Of a stretch of 64,000 bases of DNA, positions 37,619 to 47,553 are shown piece by piece; the first letter of the stretch is position 1; each line of letters begins with the position of its first letter. The stretch lies in contig NZ_QOVF01000004.1 of assembly GCF_008365385.1 (NCBI RefSeq), positions 1-64,000 on the forward strand. Reading direction: 5' to 3'. The notes under the pieces were generated by a model, which worked only from the letters and a program-made list of their open reading frames with translations, made no database searches and was not told the origin of the DNA. A program made the position numbers and the translations under genes. This DNA is from Halopseudomonas laoshanensis (GTDB lineage Bacteria; Pseudomonadota; Gammaproteobacteria; Pseudomonadales; Pseudomonadaceae).

Positions 37619-38827
37619 ATGGAAAACTTGCACAGCGCTGTGGAAACACTGATGCATGGCGCCAACACCATGTTCATTCTGATGGGCGCGATTATGGTTC
37701 TGGCCATGCACGCCGGCTTTGCGTTTCTTGAGGTAGGCACTGTACGGCAAAAGAACCAGGTTAACGCGCTATCGAAAATCATCAGTGATTTTGCCATCTC
37801 GGGCTTGGCGTACTTTTTCATCGGCTATTGGATAGCTTACGGCGTCACCTTCTTTGAGGGGGCCGAGGCGCTGACTGACCAGAACGGTTACTCGCTGGTT
37901 AAATTCTTTTTCCTGATGACCTTTGCTGCGGCCATCCCGGCGATCATCTCTGGCGGCATTGCCGAGCGCGCACGCTTCGCGCCCCAACTGGTGGCGTCGC
38001 TGCTGATAGTCGGCTTTATCTATCCATTCTTCGAAGGCCTGGTATGGAACGGCAACATGGGCTTTCAAGGCTGGCTGGAGGCAAGCTTCGGCGCGCCGTT
38101 CCATGATTTTGCCGGCTCGGTTGTTGTGCATGCGGTCGGTGGCTGGTTGGCGCTGGGCGCGGTGTTGATGCTGGGTGCACGGCGCGGGCGCTACCGCGAC
38201 GGGCATGTGGTGGCCATGCCGCCATCTAATATTCCGTTTCTGGCACTGGGTGCCTGGATCCTGACCATCGGCTGGTTCGGCTTTAATGTGATGTCGGCGC
38301 AAACCATCGATGGGATCAGTGGCCTGGTAGCCGTCAATTCGCTGATGGCGATGGTTGGCGGTACGTTAGCCGCGCTGCTGGTTGGCCGCTTCGACCCTGG
38401 CTTTTTGCACAATGGCCCGCTGGCAGGCTTGGTGGCGGTATGCGCCGGCTCGGACATCATGCACCCGATCGGTGCGTTGGCCACGGGTGCGATTGCTGGC
38501 GGGCTGTTTGTCTGGACCTTTATCCTCACCCAGAACAAGCTGAAAATCGATGACGTGCTGGGTGTATGGCCCCTGCACGGACTGTGTGGCGTCTGGGGTG
38601 GTGTAGCGGCAGGTATCTTCGGCACGCAGGCGCTGGGCGGTTTGGGTGGTGTCAGTCTTGCTTCCCAGGTGGTCGGATCGCTGGCTGGTGCCATTTTTGC
38701 GCTGGCAGGCGGTGTTTTGGTTTACGGCGTGATCAAGGCTACCGCGGGTATTCGTCTGAACGAAGAAGACGAGTTCATGGGTGCGGATTTGGCCATTCAC
38801 AAGATTGGGTCTGTTTCGGACGATTGA
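37619..38827 (+). CDS. amt: Ammonium transporter (Amt/MEP family)
   Basis: A 402-residue, 11-helix ammonium channel. The twin-histidine pore residues are in VVVHAVGG and VWPLHGLCG, and the gate and binding aromatic residues lie in MTFAAAIPAIISGGIAERARF. No signal peptide is evident, unlike the classical glnK-linked AmtB, and no glnK is adjacent. Start ATG 37619 follows AGAGG. The regulatory input was not identifiable: I found no good -24/-12 sigma-54 site. Confidence 0.93.
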   Translation: MENLHSAVETLMHGANTMFILMGAIMVLAMHAGFAFLEVGTVRQKNQVNALSKIISDFAISGLAYFFIGYWIAYGVTFFEGAEALTDQNGYSLVKFFFLMTFAAAIPAIISGGIAERARFAPQLVASLLIVGFIYPFFEGLVWNGNMGFQGWLEASFGAPFHDFAGSVVVHAVGGWLALGAVLMLGARRGRYRDGHVVAMPPSNIPFLALGAWILTIGWFGFNVMSAQTIDGISGLVAVNSLMAMVGGTLAALLVGRFDPGFLHNGPLAGLVAVCAGSDIMHPIGALATGAIAGGLFVWTFILTQNKLKIDDVLGVWPLHGLCGVWGGVAAGIFGTQALGGLGGVSLASQVVGSLAGAIFALAGGVLVYGVIKATAGIRLNEEDEFMGADLAIHKIGSVSDD

Positions 38828-38874
38828 TTGCTGCTGGTATCAGGCCTTTTCTGGGTTGTGAGGAGTCCGTGTAG

Positions 38875-38989
38875 GGGCGCCGCTGGCTGTTAGCCTGTGC
38901 GCGACACGCTACAAGCCATCCATGGGGCTCGGCGGCGCACATCCCTGTGCGCCGCCGGTACGCGCACAGGCTAACAGCCACCGACGCCC
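38875..38989 (-). repeat. Structured inverted-repeat element, copy A
   Basis: 29-bp ends at 38875-38903 and 38961-38989 pair with three mismatches (the inner 19 bp, GGCTGTTAGCCTGTGCGCG, are perfect). Inside, GGCGGCGCAC/GTGCGCCGCC make a second 10-bp hairpin on the same strand with a six-base loop. On the minus strand its core (CGAGCCCCATGGATGGCTTG then TAGCGTGTC) matches copy B on the plus strand, while the terminal stems are different sequences. It lies downstream of amt in a gene-free 429-bp stretch. Confidence 0.85.
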
Positions 38990-39052
38990 GAGAGCATTGT
39001 GCTGGCTGGATCGACAGAAGCTCTTATAAGCTGCAGCTCGGAGTAAATTTGC

Positions 39053-39158
39053 CGATTTTGACTTGGCCCACTCCAGGACCGTCAGAGCACAGGGATGTGC
39101 GATGACGAGCCCCAGGGATGGCTTGGAGCGTGTCCTGGAGTGGGCCAAGTCAGGATCG
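39053..39158 (+). repeat. Structured inverted-repeat element, copy B
   Basis: A perfect 21-bp end pair TGACTTGGCCCACTCCAGGA(C) at 39059-39079 and 39132-39152, extended by CCGAT/ATCGG outside a two-base mismatch. The core ACCG, GCACAGGGATGTGC and CGAGCCCCAGGGATGGCTTG is shared with copy A in inverted orientation, but the terminal stem differs completely and still self-complements. No gene lies inside. Confidence 0.85.
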
Positions 39159-39212
39159 GCATGGCTCACCAACCCGAGCCAATCGCTTTTCAAACTAGAT
39201 CGAGAGCACAAA

Positions 39213-39239
39213 AAAAGCCCGAGCATTGCTCGGGCTTTT
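39213..39239 (-). terminator. Bidirectional-type terminator after the OprD porin gene
   Basis: AAAAGCCCGAGC (39213-39224) pairs with GCTCGGGCTTTT (39228-39239) around a three-base loop. On the minus strand, the porin's orientation, it is followed by a T-tract (39218 down to 39209), and the plus strand also has TTTTC after the stem. Confidence 0.9.
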
Positions 39240-39256
39240 CTGCATTACAAAGATGG

Positions 39257-40501
39257 TTACATCAAAGGAATGGTGTAGTTGACGATCAGGCGGTTTTCAT
39301 CCAGATCGCCAGTTGCGGCATTGGAACGGACCATCGCATTACGCCATTGCAGCGCAACGTTCTTGAGCGGGCCGGACTGGATGGTGTAGGTGAAGTCGAT
39401 ATCACGTTCCCATTCCTTGCCTTCACCACCGCCGACAGCGGTAAAGTTGTCGCCGCTAACGTAGCGGATCAGACCCTTCAAACCGGGGATGCCATATTGG
39501 GCAAAGTCCAGATCGTAGCGTGCCTGCCAGGATTTTTCGTCTGAGCGGGCAAAGTCCAGAATCTGAATATAGTTGGCGATATAGGGGTTGTTTTCGGCAA
39601 GGTAGGGGAACGCGGTGTCACCGTCGCTGTGCTGATAGCCGAGGCGGAACACGTGTGGGCCCGTTCCGGCTGAGAGCATAATCGACTTCATCTGGTGATC
39701 GATATCGAGCGGCTGATTGCCGTTGTCGGACGTATCAAAGTACGCCAGATTGGCACCCAACGCCCAGTCACCCAGACTGACCGTCTGAATCAGGTTAACC
39801 AAGTTCTGCTCGTACACATCGTCCAGTTCGCCACGCCACAAACCGAGGGTCGAGCCGATTTCAGTAAACTTGTAGGTACCCCCCAGGTAGTTGAAACGAT
39901 CAGAAGTACCGCCCACAGTCGCGCCGATGTCCTGACGATCCGTACTGGCGCGGTAGTTGACCTGGCGCAGCTGGCCGGCCTGAACATCCAGGTTTTCGAT
40001 CTCACCCATGCTCAGGGCGCCGCCGGTATAAGTCTGTGGCAACAGACGGATGTCGCTGGCCTGGGCTATCGGAATGGTCGGGAACAAATTACCGACCTTG
40101 AGGACGGTGTTGGAGGCCTTGGCTTTTACCGTGCCGGTAATGTGGCTGTAACCATCCGGGCCTTCGTTGCCAAAAGCGCTGGGCAGCAAGCCGGTACCGG
40201 CAGTGTCGTCCTCGGAGTGGAGCTTCAGACCCGCTGCGCCATAAACGTCAAGGCCAAAGCCTACTGCGCCTTGCGAATAACCTGATTCGGCTCGCAGGAT
40301 AAAGCCCTGTGCCCATTCTTCAGCCTTCGAAGCAGCGCCGGGTGGAGTAGAGCGGAAATCGCGATTGAAATAGAAGTTGCGCAGTTGCAGCGAAGCTTTG
40401 GTGTCTTCGACAAAGCCGGCCGCGTTGGCGGTGGTGGCAAGCGGAGCTGCCAGAGTAAGGGCCACAGCAGCGGCCAGGGCGTTGGTCTTCACATGCTTCA
40501 T
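39257..40501 (-). CDS. OprD-family outer-membrane porin
   Basis: A 414-residue porin with a signal peptide (to about ANAAG, residue 28) and the OprD pattern: FVEDTKASLQLRNFYFNRDFR near the start of the mature protein, alternating amphipathic strands (SGYSQGAVGFGLDVYGAAGLKL) and a terminal MPLIVTYNVILR-type strand read as ENRLIVNYTIPL. OprD-family channels take up amino acids, aromatic or other carboxylates; the substrate here is unknown. AGGAG lies before ATG 40501. A terminator follows. Confidence 0.9.
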   Translation of the reverse strand: MKHVKTNALAAAVALTLAAPLATTANAAGFVEDTKASLQLRNFYFNRDFRSTPPGAASKAEEWAQGFILRAESGYSQGAVGFGLDVYGAAGLKLHSEDDTAGTGLLPSAFGNEGPDGYSHITGTVKAKASNTVLKVGNLFPTIPIAQASDIRLLPQTYTGGALSMGEIENLDVQAGQLRQVNYRASTDRQDIGATVGGTSDRFNYLGGTYKFTEIGSTLGLWRGELDDVYEQNLVNLIQTVSLGDWALGANLAYFDTSDNGNQPLDIDHQMKSIMLSAGTGPHVFRLGYQHSDGDTAFPYLAENNPYIANYIQILDFARSDEKSWQARYDLDFAQYGIPGLKGLIRYVSGDNFTAVGGGEGKEWERDIDFTYTIQSGPLKNVALQWRNAMVRSNAATGDLDENRLIVNYTIPLM

Positions 40502-40679
40502 TATTGTTCTCCTGGTGTGATCAAGTGCAGGCCGGTGCTCGCCGGGCGCGGAAACAAATAAAGCACTTAAGCAGGAGATGCTCTCTAAGACATTCGTCGA
40601 ACTGTCATAATTCGGCCCAGACCGACCCTCGAGAGGCTGATCGACCTCGCGGCGAAACAGTTGTTCTTGACGGCTCCAT

Positions 40680-40716
40680 GCCGCTGGCGATAGCGCGAAC
40701 TGTGATCGCCAGCGGC
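40680..40716. other. 12-bp perfect hairpin in the oprD/FMN-reductase intergenic region
   Basis: GCCGCTGGCGAT (40680-40691) pairs with ATCGCCAGCGGC (40705-40716) around a 13-base loop. It lies between the porin start (40501) and the stop of the FMN reductase gene (40772). Neither strand shows a T-tract after it, so I do not call it a terminator. The remainder of the 270-bp gap holds no gene that I can see. Confidence 0.6.
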
Positions 40717-40771
40717 TATTAGACTTTAGCAGGGGGCCGCACCTTCAGTCATAAAAGCGCGGTGGGTGGGC

Positions 40772-41368
40772 TCACATGCCGTTGGCGAAATCCGGATTGC
40801 TCATGTCGATTTCACTGCGCAAAGGTTTGAGCGCCTGAGCATAGCGCAGCAGGATATCCAGGTTGTAATCCATTCGGGCGCGAATGCGGCGGTCATCCTC
40901 AGCGACCGGTTCAGGCATGTTCAGCACGTTCTCCACGTTGCGCACGATCAGGTGTTCGGGGATGTAGCAAAGCCGGCAATTCTTGTAGCTGGAGGCACGC
41001 AGTTCGCTGATCGGATAGGCGCCGCCAACGCCAGAGGAAATGCCGCCCAACATCGCCGGCTTGTGCGCCAGCTGCGCCTTGGTTGCATACAGGAAGAAGT
41101 TCTTGATGGCCGGACAGGCCATGCCGTGCCATTCGGGAGCAAGAATCACCAGCGCATCGGCCTTGGCCAGTTGCTTTTCAAACATGCTCCAAGGGCCAGT
41201 ATCCTCTGCAGGCCACAGCGGTAACGGATAGTTGCCCAGGTCGATTACCGATACGTGTTCGGCATCCAGTTGATGCTGACTGATCAGCGACTGGCGCATA
41301 AAACGCGCTACTTTGGCGGTCTGGCTGTTGCTGCGACTGCTGCCGGCGACAATGGCGACATTAAGCAT
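40772..41368 (-). CDS. NADPH-dependent FMN reductase family protein
   Basis: A 198-residue flavodoxin-fold protein with the flavin phosphate loop AGSSRSNSQTAKVARFM and the NAD(P)-site segment LVILAPEWHGMACPAIKNFFLY. It fits the NADPH-dependent FMN reductase family (ArsH/SsuE/chromate-reductase-like). The start at 41368 is set by AGAGGACG; the longer frame to 41566 adds an unrelated extension. Substrate unclear, and no sulfonate or arsenic genes are near. Confidence 0.82.
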   Translation of the reverse strand: MLNVAIVAGSSRSNSQTAKVARFMRQSLISQHQLDAEHVSVIDLGNYPLPLWPAEDTGPWSMFEKQLAKADALVILAPEWHGMACPAIKNFFLYATKAQLAHKPAMLGGISSGVGGAYPISELRASSYKNCRLCYIPEHLIVRNVENVLNMPEPVAEDDRRIRARMDYNLDILLRYAQALKPLRSEIDMSNPDFANGM

Positions 41369-41565
41369 GGCGCGTCCTCTGTAATGGATGATGCGCGACA
41401 TGCTAGCGCTGCTGGCGGCAGGGCAATAGCGCAAAAAAGTGATCGAAACTATCGAAGGAGTCTGACCGGCACTTTTGCCCCGGCCTTTTTGACAGTTCTC
41501 GCAGCTTACGGCAGAGTACGCGCCCTTCGGCAATTGCCTTCCTTCCTTGATATGAGAACTGGACA

Positions 41566-42885
41566 ATGAACGCTGTGATAGCCGCTGTAGCGGTGATGCT
41601 GGCCCTGAGTCTGTGCCGTGTGCATGTAGTAGTCGCGTTGATCATCGGCGCGGTAGTCGGTGGCCTCATGGGTGGCCTGGGCCTTGAAGCCACGTTGGAG
41701 GCCTTTCAGGGCGGCCTGGGCAAGGGCGCCAATGTGGCGCTGAGCTACGCCCTGCTGGGGGCCTTCGCGGTGGCGATTGCCAAGTCCGGTCTGGCCCATG
41801 CGCTGGCGGACAAGGCCCTGATTCTGGTCAACCGCCAGCAATCGGGCGGGCAGGGCATGTTGCGTGGGCTGTTGCTGATGGTGTTGCTGGCGGTGGCGAT
41901 CTCTTCACAGAATATCCTACCTATCCATATCGCCTTCATCCCACTGCTGGTGCCGCCTTTGTTGTTTGTCATGGCCCGGCTCAAGCTGGACCGCCGATTG
42001 GTCGCCTGCGTCCTGACCTTTGGCCTGATCACACCCTATATGTTTCTGCCGGTCGGCTTTGGCGGGATTTTTCTGAATGACATCCTGCTGGCGAACGTGG
42101 CCGAGAGTGGCAGTGAAATCGAAGGTGTGAACGTGATGCAGGCCATGGCCTTGCCGGCACTGGGTATGCTGCTGGGTTTGGGCGTAGCGGTGTTTATCAG
42201 CTATCGCCGGCCACGTGAGTACGATGTGACACCAGTAGAGACGGTCGAGCGCCTGGAGAAAGGCTACAACCCGCGCTCGCTTTTGGTAGCGCTAGTGGCG
42301 GTGGTCGCCGCCTTTGCGGTGCAGCTGTGGCTGGACTCGATGATCATTGGTGCGCTGGCCGGGTTTGTGATTTTTTCCATCTCCGGTGTGGTGCGCTGGC
42401 GTGAAGCCGATGACGTCTTTACCGAAGGCATGAAGATGATGGCGATGATCGGTTTCATCATGATAGCCGCGGCTGGTTTTGCCGAGGTCATGCGTGCTAC
42501 CGGGTCCATTCAGACGTTGGTGGACAGCTCGGCGGGCATCATCGGTGATAATCGCGCGCTGGCTGCATTGCTGATGCTGCTGGTGGGTCTGCTGATCACC
42601 ATGGGTATCGGGTCGTCATTCTCGACCATCCCGATCATCGCGGCGATTTATGTTCCGTTGGCCATGCAGCTGGGTTTCAGTCCATTGGCCATCGTCGCGC
42701 TGGTGGGCACTGCGGCCGCACTGGGCGATGCCGGCTCGCCCGCGTCAGACTCAACTCTGGGCCCGACTGCGGGTTTGAACGTAGACGGTCAGCACAACCA
42801 TATCTGGGACACGGTGGTGCCAACCTTCCTGCACTACAACCTGCCATTGATTGCCTTTGGCTGGTTAGCGGTGATGGTGCTCTAA
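41566..42885 (+). CDS. Na+/H+ antiporter family membrane protein
   Basis: A 439-residue, about 12-helix transporter of the NhaC/Na+-H+ antiporter-family group: [41 protein letters not shown] and [23 protein letters not shown] segments. Ion specificity cannot be read; several relatives move organic anions or amino acids. It is divergent from the FMN reductase gene. Confidence 0.83.
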   Translation: MNAVIAAVAVMLALSLCRVHVVVALIIGAVVGGLMGGLGLEATLEAFQGGLGKGANVALSYALLGAFAVAIAKSGLAHALADKALILVNRQQSGGQGMLRGLLLMVLLAVAISSQNILPIHIAFIPLLVPPLLFVMARLKLDRRLVACVLTFGLITPYMFLPVGFGGIFLNDILLANVAESGSEIEGVNVMQAMALPALGMLLGLGVAVFISYRRPREYDVTPVETVERLEKGYNPRSLLVALVAVVAAFAVQLWLDSMIIGALAGFVIFSISGVVRWREADDVFTEGMKMMAMIGFIMIAAAGFAEVMRATGSIQTLVDSSAGIIGDNRALAALLMLLVGLLITMGIGSSFSTIPIIAAIYVPLAMQLGFSPLAIVALVGTAAALGDAGSPASDSTLGPTAGLNVDGQHNHIWDTVVPTFLHYNLPLIAFGWLAVMVL

Positions 42886-42907
42886 AGGCCGCTTGAAGCT
42901 TCCGGGT

Positions 42908-44557
42908 CTAGATCCGGAAGCGACTCACCAGACCGTCGATCTGCTTGCCCAGCTGGGTCAGATGCTGGCTGGCTTCGGCGGTTTGCTGCGCACCTTCGGT
43001 GGTTTCGCGGGCCAGTTCGGCCGCTTCGGTCACGTTGCGGTTAACGTCTTCGACCACGGTTGACTGTTGGGTGGTGGCACTGGCAATCGAAGCGTTCAGC
43101 GCGACCATCTGCTGCATGGAATGGGCAATCTGTTCCAGCGCAGCACCCGCAGCATTCACCTGTTCGACGCTCTGCTCGGAATACTTGTCGCTCTGATTGA
43201 TCACGTCGACCACCACCTGGGTATTGGTCTGCAGTTTGCTGATCATGTTGTGAATTTCTTCGGTGGACTTCTGCGTGCGCTGAGCCAGGTTACGCACCTC
43301 ATCAGCAACCACGGCAAAGCCACGACCCATTTCCCCGGCCCGTGCCGCCTCGATAGCCGCGTTGAGTGCCAGCAGGTTGGTCTGCTCGGCGATGTTGCGG
43401 ATAACGTCCAGTACCGAGGTGATCTCGTTGGCATCGCTGGACAGGGTTTCCATATGCTGCACGGCGGTCTTCACGCTGCCAGACAAATGCTGGATCTGCT
43501 CGATGGTTTTCTCTACCTGAACGCGGCCGTTGTTGGCGCCTTCATTGGCATTTTCCACTTCCTGAGCGGCGGCGTTGGCGTTCTGCGCGACGTCCTGCAC
43601 ACCATAGGTGATCTCGTTGATCGCGGTCGCCATCAACTCCATACGTTCGGATTGGCTGGTCATGCCGCGCAGGCTGTTATCACTGATCTGGTCCAATTGC
43701 TGGCCCGCGCTGATCAACTGTCTGGCACTGTCGCCTAGCTGTTGCACAATGCCGCGCAAATTGGCGGTGAAGGTGTTGAAGTGCAGAGCCAGCAAGGACA
43801 GCTCGTCTCTGGCGTCATCATCGAGTTTACGCGTCAGGTCGGCTTCGCCGCTGGCAATGTCACGCATGGCCTCGACCACGCGGTTCAGCGGTTTGGAGAT
43901 GCTGCTGCCAATGACGAACAGAATAGCGATCATGACTGCGGTAATGCCGGTGATAATCAGCAGCAGACGGATCACCTCATCACGGAACTTGGCCTCCATA
44001 TCTTCGATAAAGATGCCGGTACCGACCATGTAATCCCAGGGTTTGAAATGCTTGAAGGCGGCGATCTTGTCCTGGCCTACATCTTCACCGGGTTCCTGCC
44101 CGGGGCGGGTCCAGGTGTACTCTATAAAAGCGGTGCTTTGCGTACGGGCCATGTTGACCATGTCAACGATGACGTTACTGCCGCCGGTGGAACTGTTGAT
44201 GTTGCTCAGGTCCATGCCTTCGGTCTGTGGCGCCATGGGATGCATAATCATGACGTTGTCCATGTCATTGACCCAGAAGTATTCTTTTTCGTCATAGCGG
44301 AGCCCGCGCAATGCGGCCAGCGCTTGCTGACGAGCCTGTTCGCCGGTTAGCTCGCCGCTGACTTCCAGGCTGTGGAAATACGCCATCATGTCATGGGCGC
44401 TCTCCACCAGATGGGTGGCCTTGGTAATCTCCGCCTGGCGAAACTCTTCACGCATGCTCAGAAGCGAGACCACGGCGAGCAAGGTCATACTTGCCAGCGC
44501 AACGATGAGTATCAACCAGATCCTTTGACTGATCTTTATCCGGCGCAACAAATTCAT
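42908..44557 (-). CDS. Methyl-accepting chemotaxis protein with single Cache sensor
   Basis: A 549-residue receptor: helix 1 (about 13-33), periplasmic single-Cache domain (about 40-185; [46 protein letters not shown]), helix 2 (about 190-210), HAMP, then the MCP signalling domain with [20 protein letters not shown]. It would sense a small carboxylate or similar ligand. The GGAGGTTGTAG site precedes ATG 44557. No C-terminal CheR pentapeptide. Confidence 0.9.
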   Translation of the reverse strand: MNLLRRIKISQRIWLILIVALASMTLLAVVSLLSMREEFRQAEITKATHLVESAHDMMAYFHSLEVSGELTGEQARQQALAALRGLRYDEKEYFWVNDMDNVMIMHPMAPQTEGMDLSNINSSTGGSNVIVDMVNMARTQSTAFIEYTWTRPGQEPGEDVGQDKIAAFKHFKPWDYMVGTGIFIEDMEAKFRDEVIRLLLIITGITAVMIAILFVIGSSISKPLNRVVEAMRDIASGEADLTRKLDDDARDELSLLALHFNTFTANLRGIVQQLGDSARQLISAGQQLDQISDNSLRGMTSQSERMELMATAINEITYGVQDVAQNANAAAQEVENANEGANNGRVQVEKTIEQIQHLSGSVKTAVQHMETLSSDANEITSVLDVIRNIAEQTNLLALNAAIEAARAGEMGRGFAVVADEVRNLAQRTQKSTEEIHNMISKLQTNTQVVVDVINQSDKYSEQSVEQVNAAGAALEQIAHSMQQMVALNASIASATTQQSTVVEDVNRNVTEAAELARETTEGAQQTAEASQHLTQLGKQIDGLVSRFRI

Positions 44558-44766
44558 CTACAACCTCCAGGTTACCGCGGCCAACTGCTATTTTTATTAA
44601 GGGTCTAATGACCTGACACATCCTGCAATCTATGTCGGCAGCCGGAGGAAAAACCTGAGCGATATTTTCTTGGCGCCAATGATGTCAATTTGACGGCATT
44701 TGCGCTTTGATTCAATAGGCATTGATCTGTATAGCTGGCATCTATCGAGCACTATTGGCCAAAGCG

Positions 44767-46734
44767 TTATGGGCTGATTTCCAGCAACCGCTGACGATGC
44801 CGCACCTGTTGCCCGGCGCTGACCGCGACGCTGGAGATAACGCCGTCGCAGCCGGCTTTGAGCTGATGCTCCATTTTCATCGCTTCCATCACCATGAGCA
44901 GTTGCCCGCGGCTGACCTGATCACCTTCGCTGGCAAGTACGCTGACGATGGCGCCGTCCATCGGTGCATGCAGGCTGTTGCTGTCGGATGACTGTGCAGT
45001 GCTGGCTGGCCGCTGGCTGGCATCCCGTAACGTCAGACTGCCGTTTTCGCCCTTGAGCCAGATCTGCTGACCATCGATTCGATAGGCCAGGGGCATGCGC
45101 ACGCCGTCGAGCTCAATCCAGGATGGCGGCTGATCAAGAGCTGGTAACTTGAGTTCGAGCAGTTGCTCGCCGATGCGGGCCTGCATCAAGCCGGGGGTAG
45201 TGGGGGCTTTCGGTGTGAGATAAACCGGATATATTTCGCCTGCATGCTCAAGCAAGTAGCGGCTTGGCAGACTTGCGCTGTTGCTCCAGCCCGGCATCCG
45301 GTAGCGCGCGGCGGACTGTTGAAAGAGAAGGGCCGCTGCCATTGCCAGTTCCGGAGCGGAGGGTGGTTGCGGCGTCAGGCTCGGGTCTGCGGCGAATTGT
45401 TCGGTGGTCAGCGCGGTGGTCGCCTCGCCTGAAATAAAGGCGGTGCTTTGCAACAGGTTGATCAGGAAGCGCTGGTTGGCGACAACGCCCAGCAGCACCG
45501 ACTGCTCCAACGCGCGAATCAGTTTCAGGCGGGCCTCTTCACGGCAGTTGCCGTGGGCAATCACCTTGGCGAGTAGCGGATCGTAAAAGGAACTGATGAT
45601 CTGGCCTTCTTTCAGGCCGTGATCCACCCTTACGCCGGCACTATCGGTGGGCTGCCAGCAGCGAATCTGGCCGGTCTGCGGGATAAAGTCGCGGGTGCTG
45701 TCTTCGGCGTACAGGCGCACTTCCATAGCATGACCTCGCAGGGCTATCTGCTCTTGCTGCAGCGGCAGCGGGCGCCCTTGGGCTACGCTGATCTGCCAGG
45801 CGACCAGATCCACACCCGTGAGCATTTCGGTCACCGGATGCTCGACCTGCAGGCGCGTATTCATTTCCAGAAAGTAGAAATCACGCTGCTCGTCGAGCAT
45901 GAACTCCACTGTGCCGGCGCCATAATAGTCAACGCTGGCGGCGGCCTTGACTGCGGCATCGCACATGCGTTGGCGCAGTTTGGCGGTCATCACCGGGCAG
46001 GGCGCCTCTTCGATGACTTTCTGATGGCGGCGCTGCACCGAGCAATCACGCTCGCCCAGGTGCAAAAGATTGCCGTGCTGATCGCCAAACACCTGCACCT
46101 CGACATGCCGTGGCCGCAGCAGTGCTTTTTCCAGAATCAGTTCATCACTGCCAAATGCGCTGAGCGCTTCCGAGCGCGCACTGCGAAGTTGTGCGAGCAA
46201 CTCGCCGGGTTCGCTGACCAGGCGCATACCGCGACCGCCGCCACCGGCGCTGGCCTTGATCATCAGCGGATAGCCAATTGATTGGGCGTGCTTGCTCAGG
46301 GTCTCGTCATCCTGTGCGGCGCCTTCGTAACCGGGGATGCAGGGCACGCCAGCGGCGAGCATGGCGATCTTCGACAGGCGTTTGCTGCCCATCAGGCGAA
46401 TGGCTGCAACCGAGGGACCGATAAAGCAGATATTCGCCTGGGCGCAGGCCTCGGCAAAATCGGCGTTCTCGGAGAGAAAGCCATAGCCTGGGTGGATCGC
46501 GTCGGCGCCTGTGCGCTTGGCCGCAGCAATGATTGCCTCGATATTCAAGTAAGACTGGTTGACCTGCGCCGGGCCGATACAGATCGCTTGGTCAGCCAGC
46601 TGCGGATGCAGGCTGTCGGCATCTGCCTCGGAATAAACCGCTACGCTGCGATAGCCGAGAGCGCGCACGGTGCGCAGAATGCGACAGGCGATTTCGCCAC
46701 GGTTGGCGACCAGTATGCAGTTGAAGGCGCTCAT
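44767..46734 (-). CDS. atuF: Geranyl-CoA carboxylase biotin-containing subunit AtuF
   Basis: A 655-residue biotin-dependent carboxylase subunit: biotin carboxylase about 1-450 (ATP-grasp GGGGRGMRLV, EMNTRLQVEHPVTEM), then a linker and a C-terminal biotinyl domain with the biotinylated lysine Lys620 in VMEAMKMEHQL. It partners AtuC to carboxylate geranyl-CoA in citronellol/geraniol breakdown. A LiuD-type methylcrotonyl-CoA function is the alternative, but the position last in an atuABCDE operon favours AtuF. Confidence 0.88.
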   Translation of the reverse strand: MSAFNCILVANRGEIACRILRTVRALGYRSVAVYSEADADSLHPQLADQAICIGPAQVNQSYLNIEAIIAAAKRTGADAIHPGYGFLSENADFAEACAQANICFIGPSVAAIRLMGSKRLSKIAMLAAGVPCIPGYEGAAQDDETLSKHAQSIGYPLMIKASAGGGGRGMRLVSEPGELLAQLRSARSEALSAFGSDELILEKALLRPRHVEVQVFGDQHGNLLHLGERDCSVQRRHQKVIEEAPCPVMTAKLRQRMCDAAVKAAASVDYYGAGTVEFMLDEQRDFYFLEMNTRLQVEHPVTEMLTGVDLVAWQISVAQGRPLPLQQEQIALRGHAMEVRLYAEDSTRDFIPQTGQIRCWQPTDSAGVRVDHGLKEGQIISSFYDPLLAKVIAHGNCREEARLKLIRALEQSVLLGVVANQRFLINLLQSTAFISGEATTALTTEQFAADPSLTPQPPSAPELAMAAALLFQQSAARYRMPGWSNSASLPSRYLLEHAGEIYPVYLTPKAPTTPGLMQARIGEQLLELKLPALDQPPSWIELDGVRMPLAYRIDGQQIWLKGENGSLTLRDASQRPASTAQSSDSNSLHAPMDGAIVSVLASEGDQVSRGQLLMVMEAMKMEHQLKAGCDGVISSVAVSAGQQVRHRQRLLEISP

Positions 46735-46755
46735 GCGGATTCCTTGGGCATTCGA

Positions 46756-47553
46756 TTATTCAGCCCAGCTGGGCGGTCTTTTCTGCACTAATGCCTGGGT
46801 GCCCTCGGCGCCTTCGGCTCCGGTGACGGACTCGGCAAAGGCCTCGGCTGCCTGGTCGAGCAGGCTGTGCATCGACTGCTCGCCGCAGGCCAGTAACAGG
46901 TGTTTGGTACGGGCATTGGCCTGGGGTGCGCATTGGCGGATCTGCTGCAGATAGCTGTCGAGCTGCATTTGCAAGTCCTCGCTATTGTTCTCACTGTGGT
47001 GCACCAATCCCAGACGTAGCGCTTCGTCGCCATTGAAGCGGGCGGCGGTCAGCGCCAGGCGACGGGCCTGGGTCAGGCCGATGCGCTTGACCACGAAGGG
47101 TGCGATCTGCGCAGGAATGACACCCAGGCTGGTTTCTGGCAGACCGAAGCGGGCATCCTCCAGGCACAAGGCAATATCCGCTATGCAGGCCAGACCCAGG
47201 CCACCGCCCAGCACCGTACCTTCCAGCACCACCAGCACCACTTGCGGCTGTCGCTCGGCCAGCTCCAGCAGACGGCCGAAGTGCCTGTTCAGTTCGCGGT
47301 AGGCGTTCTGGCCAGTGGCTCTGGCGTTGGCCATGTCCTTTATGTCGCCGCCGGCACAGAAATGACCACCGGCGCCGCGCAGAACGATGGCCCGTAGCTG
47401 CTCGTCATTGGCGGCGATGGTCAGGGTATCGATCAACTCTTCAAGCATCGTCAGGTTCATGGCGTTGCGGCTGTCTGGCCGATTCAGGGTGATTTGCAGC
47501 ACGCCGGGCTGCTGGTCCAGCAGTAACGTCTGGCAGGCAGGGTAGGTCATCAC
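46756..47553 (-). CDS. atuE: Isohexenylglutaconyl-CoA hydratase AtuE
   Basis: A 265-residue crotonase-fold enzyme: oxyanion-hole segments GAGGHFCAGGDIKDM and GTVLGGGLGLACIADIALC, ending with PSWAE. In the Atu pathway it hydrates isohexenylglutaconyl-CoA. Its start overlaps the atuD stop (ATGA), and 21 bp separate it from atuF. Confidence 0.87.
   Translation of the reverse strand: MMTYPACQTLLLDQQPGVLQITLNRPDSRNAMNLTMLEELIDTLTIAANDEQLRAIVLRGAGGHFCAGGDIKDMANARATGQNAYRELNRHFGRLLELAERQPQVVLVVLEGTVLGGGLGLACIADIALCLEDARFGLPETSLGVIPAQIAPFVVKRIGLTQARRLALTAARFNGDEALRLGLVHHSENNSEDLQMQLDSYLQQIRQCAPQANARTKHLLLACGEQSMHSLLDQAAEAFAESVTGAEGAEGTQALVQKRPPSWAE

Noticed and set aside
38875-39158. Integron attC sites
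   Set aside because: The structured copies lack the conserved RYYYAAC/GTTRRRY core, and no integrase or cassette array is visible.
40680-40716. Terminator for the FMN reductase gene
   Set aside because: A perfect 12-bp stem with a 13-base loop, but no T-tract follows on the gene's strand.
42898-42921. A shared terminator between the antiporter and chemoreceptor genes
   Set aside because: GCTTCCGG/CCGGAAGC makes an 8-bp stem overlapping the chemoreceptor stop codon, with no T-tract; too weak to call.
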